A DNA stretch of 22,914 nucleotides, taken from a virus. Positions 7,211 through 14,483 of this stretch are shown in pieces. The notes under the pieces are model-generated. The model had not been told where the DNA came from. It saw only the letters and a list, made by a program, of their open reading frames with translations, and searched no databases. Every line of letters begins with the position of its first letter. Positions within the stretch are counted from its first letter, which is position 1. Location of the stretch: IMG/VR virus record IMGVR_UViG_3300044729_000354, positions 1 through 22,914 of that record; one strand, 5' to 3'. The position numbers and the translations under genes were made by a program.

Positions 7211-8185
7211 TTAACCAGGGATGATCAGAGCAATACCAGCATCGTTACGAAGCTCTGCAACACCGTACAGCGTGTCAGCAGTGTACAGCGTAGCAAGGTA
7301 CTCTTGCTTGTACTGAGCCTGTGAGCGAACAGCCATTTGCTCTGCAAGAACCATTGCATCCTTGTGGAACATCAAGCAAGCACGAGGAGCAGTACCGGAC
7401 GAAGCATAAGCAGTGTCAGCGTTGCTGCTAACAAACACTTTAACACCGTACACATCACCGATCTGACCGTTACGGATGGTGTTATTACCACCTTGCTCAC
7501 CAACAAAGGCTTGTTCAGTGAAACGAGCAAGGCCCATTAGGGTGTTACGAGCAACAGGAGGAATAACCAAGTAACGACCATCTTGAGGTACGTTAGCATC
7601 ATCAAGACGCTGAATGGTACGACGAATAGCAGCATCAGTTAGTGCAGTTGCGTTACCAGCACCAGCACCACCAACGAAAGCTGTAGTACCATCACCACCG
7701 ATGTAGGCAGTGGTTGTACCGGATACACTGTAGTCACCGGTAGCGCCAGCGGCATGAGAGCCGTTGAAGAGACGACCGATCTGGATTAGATCAGAGTCAA
7801 CCTGCGTAGCCAATGCATAACCAGCATCTTCAGTGTAGAAACGACGAAGCGAAGCAAGTGCTTGAACTTCGACGATGTCCTCAATCAAACGTGAGTATTC
7901 GTAGTGCTTGTTAATGGTAACCTGCACTTCAGACTCAACGTTCGCCTGAATCGTAACAGCAGTGTTAGCTGCTTTAGCGAATGCTGCGCCACGAGTGGGG
8001 CTAGGAATATGAAGCGTATCACCTTTCTTACCACGCATCGTCATCTTGTTGACGAGGTTCGCCATAACAAGTGATTTCTTGTAAGAAGCGATGATTTCAT
8101 CAGACCAAATCTCAGGGATAAATTTATCTGCGTTGGTCTTGTTAACAATGGAGGAACTACCTCCAGGATAAGCTGCTGTAGCCAT
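7211..8185 (-). CDS. Major capsid protein
   Basis: 324 residues starting MATAAYPGGSSSIVNKTNAD, with TAAGGA 10 bases before the ATG. The region KFIPEIWSDEIIASYKKSLV, then a segment with GDTLHIPSP and VTINKHYEYSRLIEDIVEVQ, is typical of the HK97-fold capsid proteins of many aquatic podoviruses and siphoviruses. Length (about 35 kDa) and position straight after the scaffold gene agree. It probably forms the icosahedral shell with the 106-aa protein as accessory. No protease gene is seen, so maturation cleavage is not expected to depend on a protease encoded here. Confidence 0.88.
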   Translation of the reverse strand: MATAAYPGGSSSIVNKTNADKFIPEIWSDEIIASYKKSLVMANLVNKMTMRGKKGDTLHIPSPTRGAAFAKAANTAVTIQANVESEVQVTINKHYEYSRLIEDIVEVQALASLRRFYTEDAGYALATQVDSDLIQIGRLFNGSHAAGATGDYSVSGTTTAYIGGDGTTAFVGGAGAGNATALTDAAIRRTIQRLDDANVPQDGRYLVIPPVARNTLMGLARFTEQAFVGEQGGNNTIRNGQIGDVYGVKVFVSSNADTAYASSGTAPRACLMFHKDAMVLAEQMAVRSQAQYKQEYLATLYTADTLYGVAELRNDAGIALIIPG

Positions 8186-8208
8186 TTTTAAAGTCCTTAA
8201 AGTTTAGG

Positions 8209-8982
8209 TTATCGGACCCTACCTTCGTTATAGGCTGAGATAATGTCATCTTGTAATGCCATATAACGCTCAGGGTCAGTCATTTGAAGTCGAATAAGAT
8301 CTGCTCGACGATAAATTTTCTTGCTCGTCTCACCAGTAGCACCATCAACTGCTACAGTAGCTGCTTTGAGTGTTTGATTACGTTGTTCCTGAAGCTGCTG
8401 TGCTGCTTGCTGAACAGTGTCCTGTTTAGCTTTCTTCAATGCTTTGAAGTTAGACAACAACTCATTAGCGGAATCGAAATCAAACTGTTTGTCTGCTGCT
8501 ACGTACAATCTTTGACGTACAGGTGACTCATTTACCCATGAAGCAAACTCAGGATCAGTAATGACTTGAGTATAATCAGGGTGTGATTGAGCTAGCCTGT
8601 TTGCAGTTTGCATCCTAGCCATCTGTGTTGCAGCCTGTTGAGCCTGAACAACTGCTGGGTGGGATTCAACTGCTTTGTTAACTGCCTTAACAGGATCGGC
8701 AAAAAAGTCAGTATCATCTTCGATAGCTTTATCTTGTGGTGTGATTTGCCTCTTGATGAGTTCATCAGCTAACTTACGAACTTCTCCAACTTCTTGTGCT
8801 TGACGACCAATTAGCTTTTCAGCCTCTTGGTGCATCCTTATGATGTCATCTAACGATTTACCCTTATACTTCTCAGGGATCGTAGGTTCTTCCTGAGTTG
8901 GTGCTGCTTCAGCCTTAGCCTCTACAGCTTGAAATTCATCGTTACCTACTTCATCATCTAAAGATTCTACAAATTCAGCCAT
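8209..8982 (-). CDS. Capsid assembly scaffolding protein
   Basis: 257 residues, acidic at the N terminus and Gln/Ala-rich, helical and coiled-coil-like in the middle. The segment IPEKYKGKSLDDIIRMHQ followed by EKLIGRQAQEVGEVRKLADEL is characteristic of phage scaffolds. The last residues are basic (YNEGRVR), as expected for the capsid-binding helix-turn-helix of scaffolds. AGGAG lies 6 bases before ATG 8982. It sits immediately upstream of the major capsid gene with a 23-bp gap, the usual order. Confidence 0.85.
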   Translation of the reverse strand: MAEFVESLDDEVGNDEFQAVEAKAEAAPTQEEPTIPEKYKGKSLDDIIRMHQEAEKLIGRQAQEVGEVRKLADELIKRQITPQDKAIEDDTDFFADPVKAVNKAVESHPAVVQAQQAATQMARMQTANRLAQSHPDYTQVITDPEFASWVNESPVRQRLYVAADKQFDFDSANELLSNFKALKKAKQDTVQQAAQQLQEQRNQTLKAATVAVDGATGETSKKIYRRADLIRLQMTDPERYMALQDDIISAYNEGRVR

Positions 8983-9037
8983 CTGCTTCTCCTAGTCGGG
9001 TATAACCCAATTGTTAGGAATTAAAAAGGAATCTAAG

Positions 9038-9277
9038 TTATCCCTCGTAATAGGACTTAGACTTTGCTACGTTTACTGCTTGTTCATGCATCGTTGCCCA
9101 TCTATCAGAAGCTGTTGGAAAAGCACCAGTGATGCCTTCTAGTTTGCTTCTAGGAGATGCTAATTGTCTTTGTGCTAACAAGTCACAGTGTGGGCACTGT
9201 ATTGCTTTAACATAGTGATCTGTGTACCTTTCAGTAACATGTCCGTTAGCACACTCAAAATCATTCAGTATCCTCAT
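9038..9277 (-). CDS. Zinc-ribbon protein, 79 aa
   Basis: The N-terminal part has a metal-binding pattern, ECANGH (residues ~8-13) and CPHC (residues ~28-31), as in FmdB-like putative regulatory zinc ribbons. The remainder is polar and ends KSKSYYEG. The ATG at 9277 overlaps the end of the 81-aa gene by 17 bases, with GAGG nine bases upstream. It is the second gene after the internal promoter and precedes the scaffold gene. Similar small proteins occur at this place in other phages. The function is unproven, with DNA or protein contact via zinc possible. Confidence 0.72.
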   Translation of the reverse strand: MRILNDFECANGHVTERYTDHYVKAIQCPHCDLLAQRQLASPRSKLEGITGAFPTASDRWATMHEQAVNVAKSKSYYEG

Positions 9278-9506
9278 TGACTAAATCCTCATAGGCTTTT
9301 TCCCAAACTTCATGCATCGTTAGGAGCCAATCTAAAGCTTTTAGTTGACCTTTACGTTCTTGTAGTTCTTCACCACTAGATATAGTGGTTATGTCCGCTA
9401 CTGCGTCTCTGTATTCTTTAGCGTCTTCTAACAGAGTTTTCCATCCTGGATGACTCATAAGGTCGAATCGCTCTTCGTAGTACTTTAGTAACTTAGTAGT
9501 ATCCAT
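9261..9506 (-). CDS. Conserved phage protein, 81 aa
   Basis: Begins MDTTKLLKYYEERFDLMSHPGWK, a helical N terminus that I recall from small proteins upstream of phage scaffold genes. The rest is charged and helical. There is no clear ribosome binding site before ATG 9506, and the predicted transcription start of the promoter at 9542-9514 falls at about 9507, so the message may be leaderless. An internal ATG at 9458 would lose the conserved YYEERF segment and is less likely. The function is unknown. Confidence 0.72.
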   Translation of the reverse strand: MDTTKLLKYYEERFDLMSHPGWKTLLEDAKEYRDAVADITTISSGEELQERKGQLKALDWLLTMHEVWEKAYEDLVNEDTE

Positions 9507-9513
9507 TGTTGTT

Positions 9514-9542
9514 ATTTTACCACGTTTTTATGTTTTTGTCAA
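9514..9542 (-). promoter_or_regulatory. Consensus sigma70 promoter for the scaffold-capsid unit
   Basis: On the minus strand TTGACA (9542-9537), a 17-base spacer and TAAAAT (9519-9514). The spacer holds an A-tract (TAAAAA). The expected transcription start is about 9507, directly at the start codon of the 81-aa gene. It lies between two late genes and would boost capsid and scaffold expression using host RNA polymerase. Confidence 0.8.
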
Positions 9543-9565
9543 GCATGTTTTTATGTATTTGTCAA
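9520..9565. repeat. Tandem 23-bp repeat of the -35/spacer segment
   Basis: The minus strand reads TTGACAAATACATAAAAACA and then, 23 bases on, TTGACAAAAACATAAAAACG, so the -35 box and A-tract spacer are duplicated. Only the downstream copy is followed by a good -10. The upstream copy reaches into the last codons of the 119-aa gene. Confidence 0.85.
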
Positions 9566-9910
9566 GATCCAGTTAATATTTTCTTCATCCCATGTGTACA
9601 GCTGACCATCAGTGGGCATCGCTACAGGAGATTCCCATTGAGCGTCTGCATTAAGTAACCACGATGGGAATGGTTTAGGTGGAACAAAAGCATCAATATC
9701 TGCTCTGTACATATAACCAATACCAGCATAGTTCTTACGCATGTTGCCGTTGTAGGAAGTTTGTTTCCAAGTACCTCCTAAAATCTTCTCTAAATGTGCT
9801 GCTCCAATGTGTTCTTTCTCAACACCTTCAGCATCAGAAGTATCTTTGTTATCAACAACCACTACTTGAGTAACAATATTGTTCTCATCAATCTTTGCGA
9901 AGTGAGCCAT
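9551..9910 (-). CDS. Conserved aquatic-phage protein, 119 aa
   Basis: Starts MAHFAKIDENNIVTQVVVVD and contains GGTWKQTSYNGNMRKNYAG and IGYMYRADIDAFVPPKPFPS, the layout of a protein widespread in cyanophages and other aquatic phages, usually near tail-fibre genes. The ATG at 9910 overlaps the stop of the oxygenase-like gene as TAATG, with GGAGG upstream. It has no catalytic motif. It may be a fibre-associated or chaperone protein, which is inference from its recurring neighbourhood. Confidence 0.75.
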   Translation of the reverse strand: MAHFAKIDENNIVTQVVVVDNKDTSDAEGVEKEHIGAAHLEKILGGTWKQTSYNGNMRKNYAGIGYMYRADIDAFVPPKPFPSWLLNADAQWESPVAMPTDGQLYTWDEENINWILTNT

Positions 9911-10512
9911 TACGCCTCCAGCCTAAGTCCAGTTAAGTCCATTTCTTCCCCGACAACACCGACTGGGAAGGTATTAAACGATAGTGAAATCCGAGTGTCA
10001 TCGCCTTTGACTTCAGGAACCATATGCGTCAGTGACGATGGAAACAGAATCAGCCTGCCTGCATAAGCCTCAAACCACCAAGACTCTGAGTTGTATGCGT
10101 TCCACTCTGACGGTGGAAACTTAATCTGTTGCCACCCATCTTTGTAAAAGAAAATCTTGTCGTCAGCGTTGGTCTGCACATAAAACACGCCTGAGATGTA
10201 GCTGTTGGGATGTGCGTGTTTGTGATGGTATTGCCCTGGCTCCGAGTAATTACACCAGCTTTGAGTCACTCGTAGGCTTACGTTGTGCTTGGGATTGACT
10301 GTGCTTTTGAAGTAATCCGACACCGCATCTTCTATGAACGAACGCAGCGACGTTAGCGCAGGATCACGCAGCACAAAGTTGTTGGTAGACGTTGTGTTAC
10401 CCATGTTGGGTCTTGTTGGCAGTTCACGGATGAAGAACAGCTCCTCATCGCTCAAAGGTCTACCAAGCTCTGCAAAGCCTACAGGGATGGGGAATAAGTT
10501 ATGCAACTGCAC
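9910..10512 (-). CDS. 2OG-Fe(II) oxygenase-like protein
   Basis: About 200 residues. The frame extends to a TTG at 10518, but AGAGGA lies about 8 bases from the GTG at 10512, giving (M)QLHNLFPIPVGFAELG. The motif block WCNYSEPGQYHHKHAHPNS followed by YISGVFYV (about residues 86-112), the later H163 in LTHMVPEV and R174 in TRISLSFN match the jelly-roll 2OG-Fe(II) oxygenase family often found in phages (2OG-FeII_Oxy_5 type). H99 or H101 with H163 are likely iron ligands and R174 would bind 2-oxoglutarate. It sits among fibre genes and may hydroxylate a virion or host protein. The substrate is unknown. It overlaps the 84-aa gene by 14 bases. Confidence 0.78.
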   Translation of the reverse strand: MQLHNLFPIPVGFAELGRPLSDEELFFIRELPTRPNMGNTTSTNNFVLRDPALTSLRSFIEDAVSDYFKSTVNPKHNVSLRVTQSWCNYSEPGQYHHKHAHPNSYISGVFYVQTNADDKIFFYKDGWQQIKFPPSEWNAYNSESWWFEAYAGRLILFPSSLTHMVPEVKGDDTRISLSFNTFPVGVVGEEMDLTGLRLEA

Positions 10513-10753
10513 GTTCAAATTCCTCTTTGGCTATGCCCATCTCTTTCAGTTGCTCGTCGGTGTAGATCGTTGGGATGCTGTCCTCAAACTCTCTGATCTT
10601 GTCAATAACCCAATACACTTCTTCAATGCTTGGACATGGCCGTGGATCATCCCACCGAGTGAAGACGTTGTTACTGATTTCCCATTTCGCACCGGGACGA
10701 AGCAGGTGCATGGCTGTGTCAATTCCTAGGAACTTATAAACTTTTGTAGTCAT
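10499..10753 (-). CDS. Hypothetical protein, 84 aa, possible fibre-associated
   Basis: Begins MTTKVYKFLGIDTAMHLLRPG and contains AKWEISNNVFTRWDDPRPCPS, then a helical C terminus. The segment with tryptophan followed by DDPRPCPSIEEV resembles small phage proteins coded after tail fibres (XkdW-like or fibre-assembly-like), though this is only a weak resemblance. No ribosome binding site is visible: the ATG lies one base after the stop of the glycine-rich gene, so translation probably depends on reinitiation. Confidence 0.62.
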   Translation of the reverse strand: MTTKVYKFLGIDTAMHLLRPGAKWEISNNVFTRWDDPRPCPSIEEVYWVIDKIREFEDSIPTIYTDEQLKEMGIAKEEFERAVA

Positions 10754-10754
10754 A

Positions 10755-12494
10755 TTATTGATTGATTTTGATGATTACGATGCCGGAGCCGCCTTGCCTT
10801 CCTGCAAACTCATTTGGAGCAGCTCCTGGGCTACCGCCGCCGCCACCAGTATTAGCCGCTCCATCGTTAGCAAGAGCCGCACCTCCTGTATTACCCTTTC
10901 CGCCGCCACCCGTTCCTCCTGTCCCAGCAGTGCCGCCGTTATAGGTTCCGCCACCCCCGCCGCCAGCAAAATAATTTCCTGCGCTAGAAGCCGAATCTCC
11001 ACTTTTCCCATAACCATATGCAAAAGACGGGCCTAAAATACCTGTACCACCATTTCCTCCTGCTGTTGATGTGCCAGTACCTCCAGTACCGCTAGGTCCA
11101 GCACCACCACCGCCACCTCCTGCGTAATTAGGAGGAGACCCGTTACTTCCACCACCTGCGTTTCCTTGACCTGATGGAGTTGTTGAAGCTGGACCACCTG
11201 CTCCACCACGCCCCCCACCACCTCCTGAACCACCCGCTCCACCTTGCGTAGCAGAACCAGATAAAGCTCCGTACCCACCACCTTCTGACGTAATAGAATA
11301 TGAAGGAGCCGGACTAGAAGACGGTGCAGATAGAACAGAATCTGATCCTTTAGTTCCGCTAGAACTTCCAGGCCCAGCCGCTCCACCTGGACCACCTTGC
11401 CCAATAGTGATAGTAAAAACTTGCCCAGTATTTACAGTTTGAGAGCTTGCGACTCTGTAACCACCAGCACCACCACCACCAGCATGTCCACTGGCACCAC
11501 CGCCACCACCACCAACTACTAAGTAATCAATACTCGTCACACCCGTTGGTACTGTCCATTGTGTAGTGCCTTTGAACACAAATACAGTTTGTGATGGTAC
11601 GGTGTACTTGAGGATAACAATGCCGGAGCCGCCATTACCGCCAGCGTAAAAAGTGTTTGGAGAAACAGTAAATCCACCACCACCGCCGCCACCACCACTA
11701 TTTGTTGCTCCTGCTGTGCCGACACTTGTTTTTGATCCAGCACCGCCGCCACCGATTCCACCACCGCCTGCGACTCCAGGAGCACGATTGTCTACGCCGC
11801 CACCGCCTCCACCAGCAAAATAATTACCAGAACCAGACGTAGCGTCACCGGATTTTCCATACCCGTTTGCAAATGTTGGCCCTACAGAACCAGGGCCGCC
11901 AGCCCCGCTTCCTGTTGCACTAACTCCATTACCGCCAATTCCACCTGCACCACCTCCACCACCTCCTGGTTTTCCATAAGCGCCAGGGTCAGCAGGTGCT
12001 CCTGCCCCACCATTACTTCCTTGCGATGGCGACGTAGAAGGCGTGTTTCCTAAGCCACCAGGGGAATATTCACCGCCGCTTCCCCCGCCAGAACCCCCAG
12101 GGCCACCTTGCGACAATGGATTGACACCAGCCCCAAAACCACCACCTGTTGAAGTAATGGTACTAAAAATTGAATCGTTACCTTTTGCCCCAGATGCTTG
12201 CGTACCTGTTGATCCAAGACCACCTGATCCAACTGTTACAGTGTAATTACCACTTCCATCACCGCCGGTAGTAGAAACTGCCAATCCTGTTCCGTAACGA
12301 AACCCACCGCCACCGCCACCGCCACCGCCGTTTCCAGAAGATCCACCACCACCACCAGCCACAACCAAATACTCAACCTCTGTAACACCAGCAGGGCAAG
12401 TCCAAGTAGATGTAGCGGTAAAGGTTTGGACGACGGTGTATCCAGCCGAGCCTCTAAAGGCAGCGGCAATCATTGCCGATAATGCGCCAGTCAT
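10755..12494 (-). CDS. Duplicated glycine-rich tail adhesin-like protein
   Basis: About 579 residues. The frame reaches further, but ATG 12494 overlaps the upstream stop (TGATG). It has two homologous halves, about residues 15-300 and 300-579. Each starts with a short beta segment (FTATSTWTCPAGVTEVEYLV and FKGTTQWTVPTGVTSIDYLV), runs through long Gly-rich stretches broken by YGKSGD, GNYFAGGGGGG and similar, and ends GSGIVILK or GSGIVIIK. This is the layout of glycine-rich domains in phage adhesins that may fold as packed polyglycine helices. It is likely a receptor-contact protein at the fibre tip. Long Pro-rich frames on the other strand are its shadow. Confidence 0.75.
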   Translation of the reverse strand: MTGALSAMIAAAFRGSAGYTVVQTFTATSTWTCPAGVTEVEYLVVAGGGGGSSGNGGGGGGGGGFRYGTGLAVSTTGGDGSGNYTVTVGSGGLGSTGTQASGAKGNDSIFSTITSTGGGFGAGVNPLSQGGPGGSGGGSGGEYSPGGLGNTPSTSPSQGSNGGAGAPADPGAYGKPGGGGGGAGGIGGNGVSATGSGAGGPGSVGPTFANGYGKSGDATSGSGNYFAGGGGGGVDNRAPGVAGGGGIGGGGAGSKTSVGTAGATNSGGGGGGGGFTVSPNTFYAGGNGGSGIVILKYTVPSQTVFVFKGTTQWTVPTGVTSIDYLVVGGGGGGASGHAGGGGAGGYRVASSQTVNTGQVFTITIGQGGPGGAAGPGSSSGTKGSDSVLSAPSSSPAPSYSITSEGGGYGALSGSATQGGAGGSGGGGGRGGAGGPASTTPSGQGNAGGGSNGSPPNYAGGGGGGAGPSGTGGTGTSTAGGNGGTGILGPSFAYGYGKSGDSASSAGNYFAGGGGGGTYNGGTAGTGGTGGGGKGNTGGAALANDGAANTGGGGGSPGAAPNEFAGRQGGSGIVIIKINQ

Positions 12495-13372
12495 CAGGTT
12501 ACTCCCGCACCAGAAACATACCAAGTATCAGTAGCTACTTTTAACAATGTAGCCATACCTTTTGTTGCTACCGTCCTATTACCTGTTGCACCGTTAGCTA
12601 ACTGAAACGTTACACCAGCACCAGAAATCGTTAGGTTACCAGAGTTATTATTAACAACAAGAATAGTTGTACCAATATCAATTGCTGTTGTTGCGTTAGT
12701 ATTAACTGTAAGTGTTGCTGTAGATCCGCCAGTAATGTAGATATGTTTACCAGCATCGCTTGCAGCAACTGTTGTATTTGTACTTTGCGGAGCACCAATA
12801 TAACCAACTTTGTTAGTACCGTCTACCGTACAGTTACTTAGTGTTCCTGAAGCAGGTGTACCAAGTACAGGTGTTGTTAAGGTTGGTGATGTCGATAACA
12901 CCACTGAACCTGATCCTGTAGAAGTTGTTACACCCGTACCACCATTAGCAACTGGTAAAGTTCCTGTTACCTGTGTAGCAAGGTTAACGGAGCCAATAAC
13001 AGTCTTCATGTTACCACTACTGTCAAACGTACCGTCTGTAGTCCAGGTATCGTTAGGCTGTAGTGTAACTTTAGCGATCTGTCTTGTTGTTGGTCCTGTT
13101 GAGTTGTTAAAGGTAACAGTAACAGTCACTGCTGCTGTGTCTTTGTTTTGTACGGTTATCCACTTAACAACTCTACGTGTTGATGCTGATGGAGCAGAAA
13201 CTAAAGTCACTGCTGTTGTTCCATTTAAAGCACCATCATTAGATCCTTCAGTTAAGGATGAAGAAGTGCTATCAGCATAAGCAACAGTAAAGTCTGGGTT
13301 GCTTGTCGCAGCAGCACCAGACATCACTGCCTGTATTGTTTTGGTTGTACCGTCTAATACTAATGTTGCCAT
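12494..13372 (-). CDS. Tail fibre protein, 292 aa
   Basis: Starts MATLVLDGTTKTIQAVMSGA with AAGGAT before ATG 13372. It is beta-rich, with the fibre repeat motif TGTLPVANGGTGVTT near residue 137 followed by LSTSPTLTTPVLGTPASGTL, which also occurs in the long fibre at 5161-6636. The N-terminal ~120 residues look like a separate jelly-roll domain (VVKWITVQNKDTAAVTVTVT). It is followed directly by the glycine-rich gene, which suggests a shaft plus tip arrangement. Confidence 0.75.
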   Translation of the reverse strand: MATLVLDGTTKTIQAVMSGAAATSNPDFTVAYADSTSSSLTEGSNDGALNGTTAVTLVSAPSASTRRVVKWITVQNKDTAAVTVTVTFNNSTGPTTRQIAKVTLQPNDTWTTDGTFDSSGNMKTVIGSVNLATQVTGTLPVANGGTGVTTSTGSGSVVLSTSPTLTTPVLGTPASGTLSNCTVDGTNKVGYIGAPQSTNTTVAASDAGKHIYITGGSTATLTVNTNATTAIDIGTTILVVNNNSGNLTISGAGVTFQLANGATGNRTVATKGMATLLKVATDTWYVSGAGVT

Positions 13373-13381
13373 ATCTTATCC

Positions 13382-13918
13382 TTAAGATATAAACCAAGCG
13401 TAATTGTTTGAACCTGATCCACCACCGCCTCCACCACCTGTACCGTTAGCTGCTGATGTGATACGACCTTGTGCATCAACAGTAATGTTAGCGTTGGTAT
13501 ACGAACCTGCTGTAACTGCTGTATCCGCTAAGTTAATGGTTCTGTTAGCGGACAAATCACCACCACCAGATAAACCAGTACCAGCAGTAATCGTTGTTGT
13601 TCCTGCCGCATAGCCAGCAGAGGCATGATTACCCCAACTATAAGCAGTATCCCAATCAGTTTGCTTTGATGTGGTAGGAATCGCATAACCAGCCGTGTAC
13701 GATACTGCTAACGTACCTGCTGATGTTACTGGTGATCCTGTTACAGTTAAGCCAGTAGGCACTGACATAGCTACTGAAGTTACTGTACCGTTTCCAGACA
13801 AAGCAGCGATGTTACTGAGCGTTGTCTTTACAGTGTTACCACCTTGTACGATAGGTACAACTTCAGTACCAGCCAATGCTGATGCATTTGATAGTGCTGA
13901 TATCTTTACGTCAGCCAT
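13382..13918 (-). CDS. Short tail fibre protein, 178 aa
   Basis: Begins [20 protein letters not shown], a common fibre-start pattern ([17 protein letters not shown]) and contains [14 protein letters not shown], a motif repeated in aquatic-phage fibres, then [20 protein letters not shown]. It ends in a glycine run ([11 protein letters not shown]) followed by NNYAWFIS. It may form a short trimeric connector between collagen-like and longer fibres. GGAG lies 5 bases before ATG 13918. Confidence 0.72.
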   Translation of the reverse strand: MADVKISALSNASALAGTEVVPIVQGGNTVKTTLSNIAALSGNGTVTSVAMSVPTGLTVTGSPVTSAGTLAVSYTAGYAIPTTSKQTDWDTAYSWGNHASAGYAAGTTTITAGTGLSGGGDLSANRTINLADTAVTAGSYTNANITVDAQGRITSAANGTGGGGGGGSGSNNYAWFIS

Positions 13919-13920
13919 GT

Positions 13921-14481
13921 CTACTCCATGATAATGTAATCACCAGCTTCTGTGGTGAGGAAATCACCGTTTTCAGTAGCCAGGATGTTCGCAACACTAA
14001 GCCAACCAAGTAAGTAAGTAAATGATGCTTTCTTCCATTGTCCGTCTTGTCTAACAAGAAAGTATTCTGGTACAGGATCTTCCGTAGCATCAGGTAAACC
14101 ATCTAAGGCAAACTGCTGTGTATTCTGAATGTATATGTTGTCTTTGGACTTAGAAGTCTGTGGTAACTCACCAGCACTGACTTCAATACCATTAGACAAC
14201 TTAAGTACCAGTGAGTTGTCAATGTCAATGTAAGCATCAACAACTGATACACCATCTTTACCTGGCTTACCGTCTATACCATCTTTACCATCAACACCAT
14301 CTCTACCATCTTTTCCTGGTAGTCCATCTTTACCAGGATTACCTTTGTCACCTTTAGGGCCTTGTTTACCTTGTGGTCCTTCTAGTTTACTGACGGTATC
14401 TGCTTTAGAGTCTAGCTCACTTACTTTCTTCTTTAACTTACCAACAACAGCAGCTAGCTGTAGTAGTTTTTCCTCATCCAT
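13921..14481 (-). CDS. Collagen-like tail fibre protein, 186 aa
   Basis: A Lys/Asp-rich coiled-coil-like N terminus (about residues 1-33) leads into 14 Gly-X-Y triplets from [13 protein letters not shown] to GKPGKDG (about residues 35-77), then a beta-rich globular C terminus ending [15 protein letters not shown]. Collagen-like triplets in phages form trimeric rods in fibres or portal-vertex appendages. The gene directly follows the portal gene and opens a block of four fibre-like genes, so it may be the first part of a fibre complex. Confidence 0.78.
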   Translation of the reverse strand: MDEEKLLQLAAVVGKLKKKVSELDSKADTVSKLEGPQGKQGPKGDKGNPGKDGLPGKDGRDGVDGKDGIDGKPGKDGVSVVDAYIDIDNSLVLKLSNGIEVSAGELPQTSKSKDNIYIQNTQQFALDGLPDATEDPVPEYFLVRQDGQWKKASFTYLLGWLSVANILATENGDFLTTEAGDYIIME

Positions 14482-14483
14482 GA

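Noticed and set aside
10762-11785. Several ORFs on both strands within the glycine-rich gene
   Set aside because: GC-rich repeats remove stops in other frames; none has a start signal or family motif.
12043-13280. Long plus-strand ORFs opposite the fibre genes
   Set aside because: They are antisense to strong fibre genes, low in complexity, and reflect codon bias only.
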